64,000 nt of DNA, taken from the NCBI RefSeq assembly GCF_001659605.2, contig NC_035161.2, positions 8,913,738 through 8,977,737 of the forward strand, in the 5' to 3' direction. The position numbers and the translations under genes were made by a program. This document shows, one piece after another, positions 11,284 through 23,997 of this stretch (positions are counted from its first letter, which is position 1; each line of letters starts with the position of its first letter). This DNA is from Manihot esculenta. Lineage: Eukaryota; Streptophyta; Magnoliopsida; Malpighiales; Euphorbiaceae. The notes beneath the pieces are model-generated. The model saw nothing but the letters and a program-made list of their open reading frames with translations. It did no database searches and was not told the origin of the DNA.

Positions 11284-14200
11284 ATGCGAGGAACTCGTCG
11301 ATCCGCGAGATTGACTGGAGTCTTACCTGTAAGTGAGGGTACAGCTGCTCGTCCACCTGCCTTGCCAAGGGCAAGATCGCACAGGTCAAGCAGGGAAGGA
11401 ACGTCACGAGACCCTAGAAGGTCTTCTGACGAGAGCAAGAGAGGAGTAAGTAGAGGGGGAAGGTCAGTAGAAGAAAGAGGTGTGAGGGAAGAGGATCAGA
11501 GTAGAGATGCAAGCATGGGTGTAGGAAGGTCAGAAGAAGGTATGGGGGAGTCCCAGGGAGGCGTTCAGGCCTCGGGGTTTGGCTATCCACCCTTTCCACA
11601 GGGCCCAGAGTATCCGATGGGAGGCACGTCGGATTACTCCAGCTTTGCCCCATATCCACCCTACATGCCCTATATGCCCTATCCTTCCTTTTATCCACCA
11701 TATCACATGTATCCACCCCCACCTGTTCATCCAAGTTCAGTACACCCTGAAGTGAGGGAATCAGTTCCTCCACCACCACCTCCTGAACCAGTAGCCCCTG
11801 TTGTGGAAGCACAGCAACCCAGTTCGTCAGGGGGAAGTAAGGTGAAGATGACCGAGTACTTAAAGTTGGATGCTCCGAAATTCAATACAGGAGATGATCC
11901 CTTTGAGTATCTCAGTGCAGTCAGAATGATAACAAGTGAGTTGGGAGCAGATGATGGTAGAGCCATTGAGATGGCAGGGTTCACGTTAAAGTGTAAGAAA
12001 GCTAGAGAATGGTTCAAGAACTATGTGGACCCGAGACTTGAGAGTATGACATGGGAAGAGTTCGCCAACGAATTTGCTGGATGGGCTTTTCCTGACAGTT
12101 CCAGGGAACTAAAGGTTGTGGAGTTTGAACAGTTGCGACAGACGGAGGAGATGAGCGTTGATGACTATACAGATAAGTTCCTGGAATTGTTGCCATATGT
12201 CGGTCAGGCATATGATACAGATCAGAAGAAGGCAAAGAGATATGCCACAAGGCTTCATCCCAGGTATTTCTCTTTGATTCTTCATGCGGAGAAGGAAAGT
12301 TTCCACTCTATTGTGGATGCTGCTAGAAAGATGGAGGCCAGTGCCATAAGTCAAGGTGTAGTCAAGGCACAGTCTTCTGGTGTTAAACCAGGTTCCTCCT
12401 CACAGAGTACAGCAAGTGCAAGTAAGAAGAGATGGGAGAAATTCAGAGGAAAGAGAGGCAAGTTCTGGAACAGGCTTAAGTCGGGTCTGGGAATGAGTAG
12501 TGGCTCCAGTTCTGGCGCAGATTTTCCAGTGTGCAAGAGGTGTGGCAAACAGCATAGAGGAGCTTGTCAGTTGGGATCCACAGCCTGCTATAGATGTGGG
12601 CAGGAGGGACATTATGCACGGGAATGTCCTCAGGCGACTTTGGTTGCACCATCCCAGCAGATGAGTACGGGCAGTGTGGTACAGCCAGTAGCTTCAGCCA
12701 TTCCACCAAGCAGTGGCAGAGGAAGAGGAAGAGGGGCAGCCTCTTCATCAGGGATGGGTTCCCAAGGTGCAGGTCCGTCAGCCCCAGCACGGATTTTCAC
12801 CCTGACTCAACAGGAGGCAGACACGTCGAACACGGTGGTGTCAGGTAATCTCATCATTGGGTGTTCAGAGGTGTATGCTTTAATGGACCCCGGTGCTTCT
12901 CACTCTTTCATTTCTTCTAGAGCTGCAGAGAGGTTGGGTCTGATAGTGTCTGAGTTAGAGTGTCCTCTATGGGTCAGTGGACCCAAATGTGATCCATCTT
13001 TGGCAGAGTCAGTCTGTCGGTTCAGTCCAGTGTGCATAGAGGGTAGATACCTTCCAGCTGACCTGGTGGTTCTAGAGTTGACCGATTTTGATGTCATTCT
13101 AGGGATGGATTGGTTATCTACGTATGATGCTACCCTGAACTGTAGAGACAAGGTAGTCAGTGTCAGAGACCAGGATGGATCAAAGTGTGTCTTCAGAGGA
13201 GACAGGAGAGGGACACCTAGGGGTTTGATATCAGCCCTCCAGGCTCGTAGAATGTTAAGGAAGGGGTGTCAGGGGTTCCTAGCTTATGTGAGAGAGCTAG
13301 ACAGTCAGATTAGGGAACCATCCTCAGTACCAGTTGTTAGAGACTTCCCAGATTTGTTTCCTGAAGAGCTTCCAGGACTACCACCGGATAGGGAAATAGA
13401 GTTCGAGATTGAGTTGATGCCCAATGCCAGACCGATCTCTATTCCTCCCTACAGGATGGCACCAGCAGAGTTGCGAGAGTTGAAAGAGCAGTTACAGGAT
13501 TTGGTAGCTAAGGGTTTCATCCGCCCGAGTACCTCACCCTGGGGTGCTCCCGTATTGTTTGTCAGAAAGAAGGATGGACCTCTTAGACTTTGTGTCGACT
13601 ACAAACAGTTAAACAAAGTCACTATCAAAAACAAGTATCCTTTACCCAGGATCGATGATCTATTCGACCAGCTGGCAGGAGCAGGTTGTTTTTCTAAAAT
13701 AGATTTGAGATCCGGATACCACCAGTTGAAGATCAGGGAAGGAGATGTATCCAAGACTGCTTTCAGAACCAGATATGGGCATTATGAGTTCCTTGTGATG
13801 CCGTTCGGGTTGACTAACGCCCCTGCAGCATTCATGGATCTCATGAACAGGGTGTTCAGGGAGTACTTGGATCGTTTTGTGATCGTCTTTATTGATGATA
13901 TCTTGGTGTACTCCAGGAATGCAGAGGACCATGCCCAGCATCTGCGGATAGTGCTGCAAACCTTGAGAGAGCATGGCTTATATGCCAAGTTCTCCAAGTG
14001 TGAGTTCTGGTTAAGGAACATTTCCTTTTTGGGACATGTTGTATCAGAGGACGGTATAGCAGTAGATCCCAAAAAGGTAGAGGCAGTAGCCAACTGGCCT
14101 ACACCCACTACAGTGACCGAGATCAAGAGTTTTCTGGGTTTGGCAGGCTACTATCGGAGATTTGTTCAGGACTTCTCGAAGATAGCTGCTCCTATGACCA

Positions 14201-16230
14201 GACTGACCAGAAAGAATCAGAAGTTTGTGTGGTCAGAGGAATGTGAGGAGAGTTTTGCAGAGTTGAAGAGACGGTTAACTTCAGCACCGGTGTTAGCTCT
14301 GCCGATCAGTGATGAAGATTTCACAGTGTTCTGTGATGCATCCCGAGTGGGATTAGGTTGTGTGTTGATGCAGAAGGACAAAGTGATAGCTTATGCTTCT
14401 AGACAGCTGAAGAAGCACGAGCTGAATTACCCGACACACGATCTGGAGATGGCAGCTGTTATCTTTGCACTTAAGATGTGGAGGCATTACCTCTATGGGG
14501 TAAAATGTGAGATCTATACGGATCATAAGAGCCTGCAGCACATCTTAAGTCAGAGAGAGTTAAACTTGAGGCAGAGACGGTGGGTAGAATTGCTCAGTGA
14601 TTACGATTGTAAGATCCAGTATCATCCGGGCAAGGCTAATGTTGTAGCTGATGCCTTAAGCCGAAAGTCACTTGGCAGTTTATCCCACATTGCAGTAGAG
14701 AGAAGACTGGTGGTGAAGGATTTCTACAAGCTCGTAGAAGAAGGGTTACAGTTGCAGTTATCTGGTACAGGTGCTTTGATCGCACAGATGAGAGTGACAC
14801 CAGTGTTTCTAGAGCAAGTGGCTCTGAAACAGCACGAAGACCCCGAGTTAGTGAAGATTGCCAGGACTGTTCAGTCGGGCAACAGTGCAGAGTTCAGATT
14901 TGATAGTGAGGGGATTCTTCGACATGGTAAGAGGTTATGTGTACCAGATGACAGCAGTTTGAAGGCCGACATTATGAGGGAAGCTCATAATACGAGGTAT
15001 AGCATGCACCCGGGAGCCACCAAGATGTATCAAGATCTGAGAAGGGTGTATTGGTGGCCAGCAATGAAGAGAGAAGTGGCACAGTTCGTGTCAGCCTGCG
15101 AGACATGTCAGAGGGTGAAGTTAGAGCACCAGAAGCCGGCTGGAATGCTTAACCCACTGCCGATTCCAGAATGGAAATGGGAGAACATAGCGATGGATTT
15201 TGTAGTGGGCTTACCGGCGACGTCTAACAGACTAGACTCCATCTGGGTGATTGTGGATAGACTCACTAAATCTGCTCACTTCATTCCAGTCAGGAGTAAT
15301 TACTCTGTGGACAAGTTGGCGCAGGTGTATGTAGACGAGATAGTAAGGTTGCATGGAGTTCCAGTGTCGATCGTATCAGATCGAGGACCTCAGTTTACCT
15401 CCAGGTTTTGGCGGAGTCTGCAAAATGAAATGGGCACAAGGTTGGAGTTCAGCACTGCTTTCCATCCACAGACAGACGGTCAGTCTGAGAGAACCATCCA
15501 GACCATTGAAGATATGCTGAGAATGTGTGTGTTAGACTTTGGCGGTTCTTGGAGGCAGCATCTACCTCTGGTGGAGTTTGCCTACAACAACAGCCATCAT
15601 GCTAGCATAGGGATGGCCCCTTATGAAGCTTTGTATGGGAGGAAGTGCCGAACACCTGTTTGCTGGGAAGAGGTAGGAGAGAAAACTCTTGCAGGGCCAG
15701 AGTTAGTTGAGATAACCAGCAAATTAGTACCTATCATCAGAGAGAGGATCAGAACAGCTGTAAGCAGACAGAAAAGCTATGCAGACATCCATAGGAAGCA
15801 GATAGAGTTCCAGGAGGGGGATATGGTATTGCTCAAAGTGTCTCCGATGAAGGGAGTGGTTCGGTTTGGAAAGAAGGGTAAACTAGCCCCACGGTACATT
15901 GGTCCCTTTGAGATCTTGCAGAAGATCGGGCCTGTATCGTATAAGCTAGATTTACCGGCTTCTATGGAACGAATTCACCCGGTATTCCATGTTTCTATGT
16001 TGAGAAAGTGTGTGTCAGATCCAGAGAAGGTTCTGAGTGAACCTGAGGTGGAAATCTTAAGTGATCTCACCTATATAGAGCAGCCAGTGCGGATCCTTGA
16101 CACCCAGATCAGAAAGCTGAGAAACAAGGAGATACCAATGGTGAAAGTGCTGTGGAACCACCACAACCTAGAAGAGTGCACTTGGGAGACTCGGGAGTCC
16201 ATGCTCCAGCAATACCCATATTTGTTTTGA
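11284..16230 (+). CDS. E2 gag-pol polyprotein, Ty3/gypsy Tekay-type chromovirus, intact
   Basis: A single frame of about 1648 residues is closely similar to the E1 product along its whole length. It has the Gag core, a CCHC knuckle (CYRCGQ...GH...C) near 12590, protease D-P-G-A-S near 12885, RT with FIDD near 13890, RNase H (FCDAS) near 14330, integrase HHCC plus D, D and E residues (MDFVVG, VSDRG, GQSER), and the terminal chromodomain-like block. The frame is open from a GTG at 11278, but the first ATG in frame is 11284, giving M-R-G-T-R-R as in E1. The frame is intact, but its 5' LTR promoter is separated from it by E1, so it is probably not transcribed from its own TATA box. Confidence 0.93.
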   Translation: MRGTRRSARLTGVLPVSEGTAARPPALPRARSHRSSREGTSRDPRRSSDESKRGVSRGGRSVEERGVREEDQSRDASMGVGRSEEGMGESQGGVQASGFGYPPFPQGPEYPMGGTSDYSSFAPYPPYMPYMPYPSFYPPYHMYPPPPVHPSSVHPEVRESVPPPPPPEPVAPVVEAQQPSSSGGSKVKMTEYLKLDAPKFNTGDDPFEYLSAVRMITSELGADDGRAIEMAGFTLKCKKAREWFKNYVDPRLESMTWEEFANEFAGWAFPDSSRELKVVEFEQLRQTEEMSVDDYTDKFLELLPYVGQAYDTDQKKAKRYATRLHPRYFSLILHAEKESFHSIVDAARKMEASAISQGVVKAQSSGVKPGSSSQSTASASKKRWEKFRGKRGKFWNRLKSGLGMSSGSSSGADFPVCKRCGKQHRGACQLGSTACYRCGQEGHYARECPQATLVAPSQQMSTGSVVQPVASAIPPSSGRGRGRGAASSSGMGSQGAGPSAPARIFTLTQQEADTSNTVVSGNLIIGCSEVYALMDPGASHSFISSRAAERLGLIVSELECPLWVSGPKCDPSLAESVCRFSPVCIEGRYLPADLVVLELTDFDVILGMDWLSTYDATLNCRDKVVSVRDQDGSKCVFRGDRRGTPRGLISALQARRMLRKGCQGFLAYVRELDSQIREPSSVPVVRDFPDLFPEELPGLPPDREIEFEIELMPNARPISIPPYRMAPAELRELKEQLQDLVAKGFIRPSTSPWGAPVLFVRKKDGPLRLCVDYKQLNKVTIKNKYPLPRIDDLFDQLAGAGCFSKIDLRSGYHQLKIREGDVSKTAFRTRYGHYEFLVMPFGLTNAPAAFMDLMNRVFREYLDRFVIVFIDDILVYSRNAEDHAQHLRIVLQTLREHGLYAKFSKCEFWLRNISFLGHVVSEDGIAVDPKKVEAVANWPTPTTVTEIKSFLGLAGYYRRFVQDFSKIAAPMTRLTRKNQKFVWSEECEESFAELKRRLTSAPVLALPISDEDFTVFCDASRVGLGCVLMQKDKVIAYASRQLKKHELNYPTHDLEMAAVIFALKMWRHYLYGVKCEIYTDHKSLQHILSQRELNLRQRRWVELLSDYDCKIQYHPGKANVVADALSRKSLGSLSHIAVERRLVVKDFYKLVEEGLQLQLSGTGALIAQMRVTPVFLEQVALKQHEDPELVKIARTVQSGNSAEFRFDSEGILRHGKRLCVPDDSSLKADIMREAHNTRYSMHPGATKMYQDLRRVYWWPAMKREVAQFVSACETCQRVKLEHQKPAGMLNPLPIPEWKWENIAMDFVVGLPATSNRLDSIWVIVDRLTKSAHFIPVRSNYSVDKLAQVYVDEIVRLHGVPVSIVSDRGPQFTSRFWRSLQNEMGTRLEFSTAFHPQTDGQSERTIQTIEDMLRMCVLDFGGSWRQHLPLVEFAYNNSHHASIGMAPYEALYGRKCRTPVCWEEVGEKTLAGPELVEITSKLVPIIRERIRTAVSRQKSYADIHRKQIEFQEGDMVLLKVSPMKGVVRFGKKGKLAPRYIGPFEILQKIGPVSYKLDLPASMERIHPVFHVSMLRKCVSDPEKVLSEPEVEILSDLTYIEQPVRILDTQIRKLRNKEIPMVKVLWNHHNLEECTWETRESMLQQYPYLF

Positions 16231-16267
16231 GGTTAGTGTTTCCCCTTTTCTATGTGTTTATGTTGGG

Positions 16268-16302
16268 ACATTCGGGGACGAATGTTCTTAAGGGGGGGAG
16301 AA
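16268..16302 (+). promoter_or_regulatory. E2 hairpin and polypurine tract
   Basis: The inverted repeat ACATTCG...CGAATGT (16268-16285) is followed by TTCTTA and the purine run AAGGGGGGGAGAA ending at 16302, directly before the 3' LTR. This is the same layout as in E1, E3 and E5. Confidence 0.85.
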
Positions 16303-18511
16303 TGTAATACCCGGCTCGAGTCCGGCATCGGCATTCCTGTAGTCCGGTGGAATCTCGGGTGTCGGAACCCTCGAGAAGGGTAATGTATATGTTTTCCAAG
16401 GTATTTTCACTTGTTTTTCATGTTTTGAAGTGTGAGAAGCATTGAGTTTTTAAAGAAAAGCAACAAGGGAGAAATGCAAAGGTTCGGCCGCCGAAGGTCA
16501 CTTTCGGCCGCCGAACATTGCATGGTTGCGGCTTCACGTTCGGCTGCCGAAGGTGGTCTGGCCAGCCACCTATAAAAGGGCCAAGGGTCGGTGGAAGGAG
16601 GTTATTTCTCCTCCACTTGCAGCCAGAGGTGAGTTTCAGCCTCTCCTACGTTGACTTTCATATTTTCCATGATTTTCATCAAATCTTTCAAGAGTTTTAA
16701 GAGTTTTGGTGACTTATGAAGGTTTTGAGCAAAAGAAGCAAGTTTTGAAGCTTGGAGCTTTGGAAGAGCTTTTCTTCATATCTCCACGTTAGGATCCTTC
16801 ATCCTCAAGTTGTGTAAGAGGTAAGTGAAGATCCTGAGCTTCTTTGATGATTTTGAAAGGTTTTATGAAGTTTGTATGGGTAGTTTGCATGTTTAGGTTT
16901 AGGTGAGGTTTTTGGTGATTTGTGGTGTTTCAGCATGTTTAAGTGTTATGTGCTATGTTTGTTTGGGGTTTTAGGATAGTTTTAGACCCCTTTGTGCATA
17001 TATATGTGTATATGCTAGTTGGGAGTAGTTGATATGCATGTTTGTAGGTTTTTGGGCAAAGTTTGCATGAAACAGAGCAGGGTTCTGTCCTTCGGGCAAA
17101 ACCAGGTTCGGCCGCCGAAGGAAGGTTCGGCCGCCGAAGGAAGGTTCGGCCGCCGAAGGAAGGTTCGGCCGCCGAACCCCTTGTGGAGGCAGTTCGGCTG
17201 CCAAAGGTTGCCCCCGAAAGCTAGGCTTTCGGTTTAGACAGAGACTTTCGGTCGCCGAAAGAAGAAGTTCGGCCGCCGAAAGTGTGTGAGTTTCGTCTCT
17301 GGACGAAACCTTCGGCCGCCGAAGGTGCCGCCGAACATGCATGAGTTTCGTCTCTGGAGTGGGGTTTCGGCCGCCGAACCTGCCGCCGAACCTGCCGCCG
17401 AAAGTGCCCTGTCCAGTTTTCCTTTGCATGTTTTATGTGATGGTTTGAGGTTTGTTTAGAGGGGTTTTGGGGAGTTTCGTAGAGTTGGTCTTGAGTGAGT
17501 TTAGTCCCTCATTTGAGTCCACCTGTGTAGGTACGGACCAGAGGAATCAGGGAGGTCAGCAGTGAGTCCAGTGTCAGAACCTGCAGAGTCAGTTCAGAGA
17601 TAACCAGGTGAGTGGAATTTAACTTAATGTTTTAATATGAGAACTGATATTTTATCATGCTTCATGCATCATGAATATGCTTTAGGGTGAGTGCATTAGT
17701 GTACACAAAGATGATGCATTGCATTTATCCTTGTACTTGGCATTGCTCCTTGTACATTGCTTATGTGAGACGGCATGGACTTCGTGAGGATTCATTAGCC
17801 CTCAGAGGAAAGACCTGGAACAGCCTTACGAGGACCAGGCATAAAGACCTGGAACAGCCTTACGGGGACCAGGCACATGGTACTTAGGTACCCCAGATGA
17901 GATAGAGGGAGTTTTGATCCGTCCGGCCGAGGTTATGTGATTATGTGTTGCATTCCATGAGAGCATGTTTTATCACCTATATTTGCCTATTCTACTCACT
18001 GGGCTATCGTAGCTCATCCCTCTCCCCTAACTTCAGTTGTGCAGGTTCAGAGGTCAGAGAGAACTCAGCAGGGTACAGGAAGAGTACAGAGTCTTGTAAT
18101 AGCTAGTGTGGACATGTAGATGTAAAGAGATATGTATGGTGTATCTGTACAGTGTATAGACTAGTGCTTGACTTATAAGACTTGTAATCCCTTTGTGGCG
18201 TCACATGATCAGTTTATGTATGTTTCTTTATTGTTGTATGTTTATGAGCAAAACCAGGCTTAACATTATGAGTTTGATCCGCCTAGAGCCATGAGGAGCT
18301 CTAGTAGGGATGAGTATAGCACAGAGAGAGAGTGCATGCACAGGTTAAGCCTTGGAATGAAGAAAAGTTTTATGTTTTTACAGCAAATGTATGATCATGT
18401 ATGGGATTTCACAGGTATACAGACAGGATAGCAGGCTTACTACGGGTCCCGGCGACCTTAAGTCGATCTGGATCCTAGTGCCGGTGGCAGTTCGGTTTCC
18501 GGGCTGTTACA
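16303..18511 (+). mobile_element. E2 gypsy 3' LTR, complete (2209 bp)
   Basis: It begins TGTAATACCCGG and ends CTGTTACA. The TATA box is at 16571-16577. Upstream of it are motifs TTCGGCNGCCGAA at 16483, 16503 and 16539. Downstream, a 19-bp unit containing the motif occurs four times (starts at 17107, 17126, 17145, 17164), against two copies in the 5' LTR. The right flank (18512 onward) is the LTR of E3, so E2 is nested in E3, and GTCAA at 18512-18516 is the expected target duplication. Confidence 0.95.
16571..16577 (+). promoter_or_regulatory. TATA box of E2 3' LTR
   Basis: TATAAAA in the context CCACCTATAAAAGGGCC. In the 5' LTR, E1 has inserted three bases after the equivalent of this box. 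The 3' copy could still start transcripts reading outward into E3. Confidence 0.75.
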
Positions 18512-20736
18512 GTCAACATAACATACATCAAGCCGGAGTCACATCCAAAGAACTAGAACCTAACCTGTGCATGCATCAAACCACAAACATAAGACCTCTA
18601 CTAGGGTCCTCATCAAACTCTAAAGTGGTAAACAATACATGCCACAAGTTCAGTTCGAACACAACTCAACATCTAACATAACATACATCATGTATTAAAA
18701 AGGGACTAACCGAGTCTTAGGGCCAAGCACAGTACTAATCCATAAAACATAACTCTACTTTACTTTACATTACATTATCTCAGTTTACAATACATGTCCA
18801 CACTAAAGCACTAATCTATTACATAAGCAAAACCTTAACTCTTGACGTCTTCCTGGCCTACCTCTGACCTGCAAAACTGGGGTTAGGGGAGAGGGGTGAG
18901 CTAAAAAGCCTAGTGAGTAGAAACAAAAAAAAACAGTTCATTAATTACATGCTTTCATGAAATGCGTCACAGCACAAACAATTCACATCACGGATTGGAC
19001 CTGACCACCAAACTCCCTCCAGTGTCAGTATGCCCAGCCCGGCCAGGTCTTACAACATCCCAGTATGCCCGGCTCGGCCAAGTCTTACAACATCTCAGTA
19101 TGCCTGGCCCGGCCAGGTCTTACAACATATCTAGGGCGATTGGGGTTGCCTTGGTCCATCCACATCATCATATTCATCGTAATATGCAATGCGCCATATT
19201 CGTGAAACTAGTGCAATCAACCTACTATAATCATCATGATGCATGAACATGCTTTATGCATTTGATTTCTTAAAATAAAAGATTTAGTTTAGTTCTACTC
19301 ACCTCTGGCAGACGCTGAACTGACTCTGCAACAGCTAACACTGATGGCCTCCTCGGTCCCTCGGGTCCGATCCTACACAGGTGGACTCGAATGAGGTGCC
19401 AAACATACTCTAACAACTCATAAGCAACTACCCAAAAACCCCCTAAAACATCACTTAAACATGCATAGAAAACAACCATAAAAAGGCTGGACAGGGCACT
19501 TTCGGCGGCACCTTCGGCGGCCGAACCCACTCTCCAGAGACGAAAATCGGGCACTTTCGGCGGCACCTTCGGCGGCCGAAAGTCTGCTTTCAAGCCAAAA
19601 CTCAACTTTCGGGGGCAAGGTTAGGCAGCCAATCCATGCATCCAAAGGCAGGTTCGGCGGCCGAAACTACCTTCGGCGGCCGAACCTGAGTTCATCCAGA
19701 ATTCAGCCTCTTATGCATTCAAGCCTCCCAAACCTTCCAAATACCCCAAAGAAGCACCCAACTTCCTAAAAACATGCACAAACCCTTAACCATGCACAAA
19801 GGAGCTTAAACAAGCTTAAACTCCAACAAAGAACATCACAAAGCATACTTAAATGACTTATGACCCATATAAGCCAAAACCACCCAAAACTTCACTTGCT
19901 CTTTCCCAATCATGCATACACTCTCCCACATGCATAAACTAGCTTAAACCTTCAACATAACATCACATAAACATACATAAGCAGGCATAAGCATACATTG
20001 GGCTTAAAACCCACATAAACTTAAATATGCATATCTACCCACACTCAACCAACAAAACCTCTTAAAACTCACTTAAAACTTCATGAAACGTAAAGGAAAG
20101 CATAGATCCACACTTACCTCTTGAAGATCGAGGGTTTGTGCGAGCTCTAACTTGGAGATGGGAGGAAACTACTCCTTGGGTCTCCAAGCTCCCGAAACTT
20201 AGATCTAAGCTTGAAAACTCTTCAAAACAACCATGGAACTCATAAAAACATGAAGGAGATGAAGAAAAACATGAAAATGACCAAAGGAGGACATGAACAC
20301 ACCTGAGCGCGAGAATGGGGGAGAAAACTCGCCCATTTTCGGTCTGAGGGGCTTTTATAGGTGGCCTGGTCCACGACCTTCGGCAGCCTAACGTGCCCCC
20401 TAAACTCATGCATGTTCGGCGGCCGAACTTGAGGTTCGACGGCCGAACCTTGGCTCGTTCAAACAAAGCTTTCGGAGGCCAAAAGCGCTCCCGAAGCCTT
20501 CCCATGTTCGGCGGCTGAACTTCATTTTCGGCGGCCGAACCTGGCAAACGCCTCCTTGGTCTTTTCTTTTCAAAACTCAATTCCTTTTCCATTTAAAACC
20601 ATAAAATCAGTAAAAACATTTTAGAAAACACATTTTACCCCTCTAGAAGCCTCTGGCATCTTCAGAATTCCATATTCCAACGGAGATTCCGCCGGAAGGT
20701 AGGGATTCCGATGCCGGAATTTAGCCGGGTATTACA
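18512..20736 (-). mobile_element. E3 gypsy 3' LTR, 5'-flank part lost beyond E2
   Basis: It matches 23323-23997 and 26274-27377, the split right LTR of E3, and ends GGGTATTACA at 20736. On the minus strand it starts TGTAATACCC. The portion equal to 23067-23322 should lie left of the window, on the other side of E2. It has a three-unit repeat around 19024-19130 and a TATA box (TTTTATAGG on the plus strand near 20352). The TTCGGCNGCCGAA motifs are more degenerate than in E1 and E2, in keeping with an older copy. Confidence 0.9.
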
Positions 20737-20774
20737 TTCTTCCCCCCTTTAAGAACATTCATCCCCGAATGTTC
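20737..20774 (-). promoter_or_regulatory. E3 polypurine tract and hairpin
   Basis: On the minus strand, the imperfect inverted repeat GAACATTCG...TGAATGTTC is followed by a purine run against the LTR. One arm carries a G-to-A type change relative to E1, so the stem is weakened by one pair. Confidence 0.8.
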
Positions 20775-20869
20775 CACAAAAAAACAGGCAATCTCAAAAC
20801 ATAGCATTAATCATACATAAATAAGCAAGCAAACAAGCAAGCAAAACCTAAAAACCTCTCTCCTAAAAG

Positions 20870-21850
20870 AGAGACACACGGGTACTGCTGGAGTAAGAAC
20901 TCCCGGGTCTTCCAGGCACACCTTTTCCCAAAAGAAACACCTTAGCAATACCCAACCTTCTCCTGAACTCCACTGGCTTCCGCTGTGCTTCTCTGATCCT
21001 TACTCTTTTCTCTTCATCTTTACTAACTGGCTCCTTCTCACTGCTAACCCGAAACTAACTCTAACTCTCACAGGTAGTACCCGGATTTCAGATCTATCTT
21101 GGAAAACAACCAGCTCCTGCTAGCTGATCCAATAGGTCTTCAATCCTACATGGGAATACCTGCCCTTGGTAGTGACCTTGGTCAACTGCTTACAATCGTT
21201 ACAAGGTCTCAAGGATTCATCCTTCTTTTCCCACCACCACACTGGAACAATCCAGGGTGAGGTACTAGGTCAAATAAAACCCTTGTCTACCAAGTCTCGC
21301 CTCTACTCTGACTACTACCTCTCTCTACGCAGGCGCCATCCTGTAGGAAAGGAAAGAAATGGTTCTGGATCCAGACACCATTCCTACTCCAAACTCTAAC
21401 TCCCTGACAGGTGGTAAACCTGACAACTAGCCTGGGAAAACAACTAAGAACTCTCTCTAACAACTAACACTGAGGCTGGTTCCCCGACCTGACTGCTAAA
21501 CTCTCAATAAGAACTCGAACCCTCTAACAACCCCTCTTACGCACCCTACGAACCTGACAGGCTGACATCAAACCTCTAGGCATCCCTACTGTGTTCCCTC
21601 AACAGACTACTTCTGACCCATCCTATCCTCGGGACTTGACTACCTTGTCTCTGCAGACCAAGATAGCACCACAAGTAGAAAAACCCAATCCAACCCTAAA
21701 CTGACGTCCAGACAGTCAAGTCTAGGACCTCAAAGTCGGGTGGAAGGCATCTACCCTCAACTGACACAGATCGGAACCGGCAGACTGACTCTGCCACAGA
21801 TGGATCACGCTCGGGTCCACTGACCCAAAGAGAACACTCTAGCCCAGAAG
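20870..21850 (-). pseudogene. E3 pol remnants, heavily deleted
   Basis: Nucleotide similarity to the E1 pol gene is recognisable in patches: the chromodomain end near 20885-20920, the RT region near 21070-21330, and the gag-pol linker and protease near 21400-21850. Most of pol, including nearly all of RNase H and integrase, is deleted. The remainder is full of frameshifts and stops, and no product is expected. The whole E3 interior is only about 2.3 kb against about 5.4 kb in E1. Confidence 0.75.
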
Positions 21851-21853
21851 CTA

Positions 21854-22744
21854 TCAACTCAACCTCTCGACAGCTCTTAGAGCAACTAAAGAAAGAGAAA
21901 CTCCAGGGTTCACAAAAACATACACATCAGAACATTTGAAAGTGAGCGTACCTGACACCACCATGTTCGATGTGTCTGCCTCCTGCTGAGCTTGGGTGAA
22001 GATCCGAGCTAGAGCTGGCGGACCTTCTCCGCGGGAACCTTCAGAAGAAAAGGCTGACCCTCTTCCTCTGCCTCGACCACTAACCTGAGCCACGGCTGGG
22101 GCTGCTGGCTGAGCCGCTCTACCTGATGCTGCTTGCTGGGACTGAACCATCCAGGGCGCAATGGGACACTCACGAACCATGTGCCCTTCCTGACCGCATC
22201 TGAAACATGTTGTCGTCCCCGCGAGACAGACTCCCTTGTGCGGCCTACCGCACCTCAAGCATCTTGAACTGCCTGAGCCAGAGCTTGAGCCACCAAAACC
22301 CAGACTAGCCTTCAGCCGATTCCAAAACTTCTTCTTCGACCTTTTGAGGCCTCTGCCCCACTTCTTAGTGGTGTTTCCCCACCTTTTATCTCTTGAGGCA
22401 GCTGTACTCAGAGTGGAGGGATCAATCCCCCCTGAACCTGAGATTCTGGAATCCTGAGTCTGAGCACCCTCCTGAGAATCTCCCATACCTTCTTCTGGTA
22501 CTCTAACTCCCAAACTGATATCTCTTCTCTGAACATCCATCTCTACTTCCCTCATACTAGCTGACATCCTTCTTGGAGCCATTCCTTCTCTGCTTGCATC
22601 AAAAGACCTTCCAGGGTCCCTTGATGTTCCCCATCTGCTGACTCCCCACGACTGCGCTCTTGGCAGAGTAGGGGAAAAGGTATCCATACCTTCCCTCTCA
22701 GATGGAACTCCAGTCGATTCCACAGATCGACGAGCACCTCGCAT
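21854..22744 (-). pseudogene. E3 gag-protease remnant
   Basis: An open frame starts M-R-G-A-R-R at 22744, like E1 and E2, and keeps a CCHC knuckle (CFRCGQ...GH...C) near 22200. The central Gag core is missing: the sequence jumps from the N-terminal region to the basic linker before the knuckle. The frame ends inside the protease, where the active-site triad reads N-P-G instead of D-P-G, so protease activity is not expected. It could at most make a Gag fragment. Confidence 0.8.
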
Positions 22745-23050
22745 TCGACCACTTTGTAGAACAACACACAAACATACATGCATTAGCATCATCATACGAT
22801 TCAGGTGGAAACACATGAACCTGCAACATACATAGCATACATAGCATAACATACATACATTAATGCATATACATAAAATCATGGCATTTCACATCATCAT
22901 ACAAGACAGGACTCCACATCCTATCCTAGTGGACATGATTTTACCTATTGTGCTTGCCCTTCTATGACATCTAAACCAACCTCTTTCCGATGTGGGAAAT
23001 CTCTAATCCTTGAGCATCTTTGCTCAACACACCGTACTAATGAGGCCCAA

Positions 23051-23113
23051 AGCTTTGATACCACTCTGTAACGACCCGGAACCGATACCCCTCTGTAACG
23101 GCCCGAACCCGCT
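23051..23113 (-). repeat. E3 PBS and duplicated LTR edge
   Basis: The minus strand has TGGTATCAAAGC (23051-23063), a mutated tRNA-iMet primer site, next to the LTR end TGTAACG at 23067. The LTR edge is then repeated 27 bp further on (CTCTGTAACGRCCCG at 23064 and 23091). Either copy could be taken as the LTR boundary. A local duplication after insertion is the simplest explanation. Confidence 0.7.
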
Positions 23114-23997
23114 ACCGGCGCTAGGATCCAGATCGGCTTAAGGCCGCCGGGACCCGTAGCAAGCCAAACATACCTCCTATGACCTGGTTAAATCCCATAC
23201 ATGATCAAAACTTTAACATAAAAACTGTAACATAAGATGTATAGACCGAGCTTGACCTGTATGCGACATAACTGGAAACATAAAGAACCCCCTACTAGAG
23301 CCCTCATCAAAACTCTAGCTGGGTCAACATAACATACATCAAGCCGGAGTCACATCCAAAGAACTAGAACCTAACCTGTGCATGCATCAAACCACAAACA
23401 TAAGACCTCTACTAGGGTCCTCATCAAACTCTAAAGTGGTAAACAATACATGCCACAAGTTCAGTTCGAACACAACTCAACATCTAACATAACATACATC
23501 ATGTATTAAAAAGGGACTAACCGAGTCTTAAGGCCAAGCACAGTACTAATCCATAAACATAACTCTACTTTACTTTACATTACATTATCTCAGTTTACAA
23601 TACATGTCCACACTAAAGCACTAATCTATTACATAAGCAAAACCTTAACTCTTGACGTCTTCCTGGCCTACCTCTGACCTGCAAAACTGGGGTTAGGGGA
23701 GAGGGGTGAGCTAAAAAGCCCAGTGAGTAGAAACAAAGAAAAACAGTTCATTAATTACATGCTTTCATGAAATGCGTCACAGCACAAACAATTCACATCA
23801 CGGATTGGACCTGACCACCAAACTCCCTCCAGTGTCAGTATGCCCAGCTCGGCCAGGTCTTACAACATCCCAGTATGCCCGGCCCGACCAAGTCTTACAA
23901 CATCTCAGTATGCCTGGCCCGGCCAGGTCTTACAACATATCTAGGGCGATTGGGGTCTCCTTGGTCCATCCACATCATCATATTCATCGTAATATGC
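23067..23997 (-). mobile_element. E3 gypsy 5' LTR, first part, interrupted by E4
   Basis: It is collinear with the E3 left LTR from 23323 on (matching 18512-19187), with few differences, including the three-unit repeat at about 23834-23935. At 23997/23998 the match stops, and a new LTR (E4) starts with TGTAATACCC in the opposite orientation. Confidence 0.9.
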
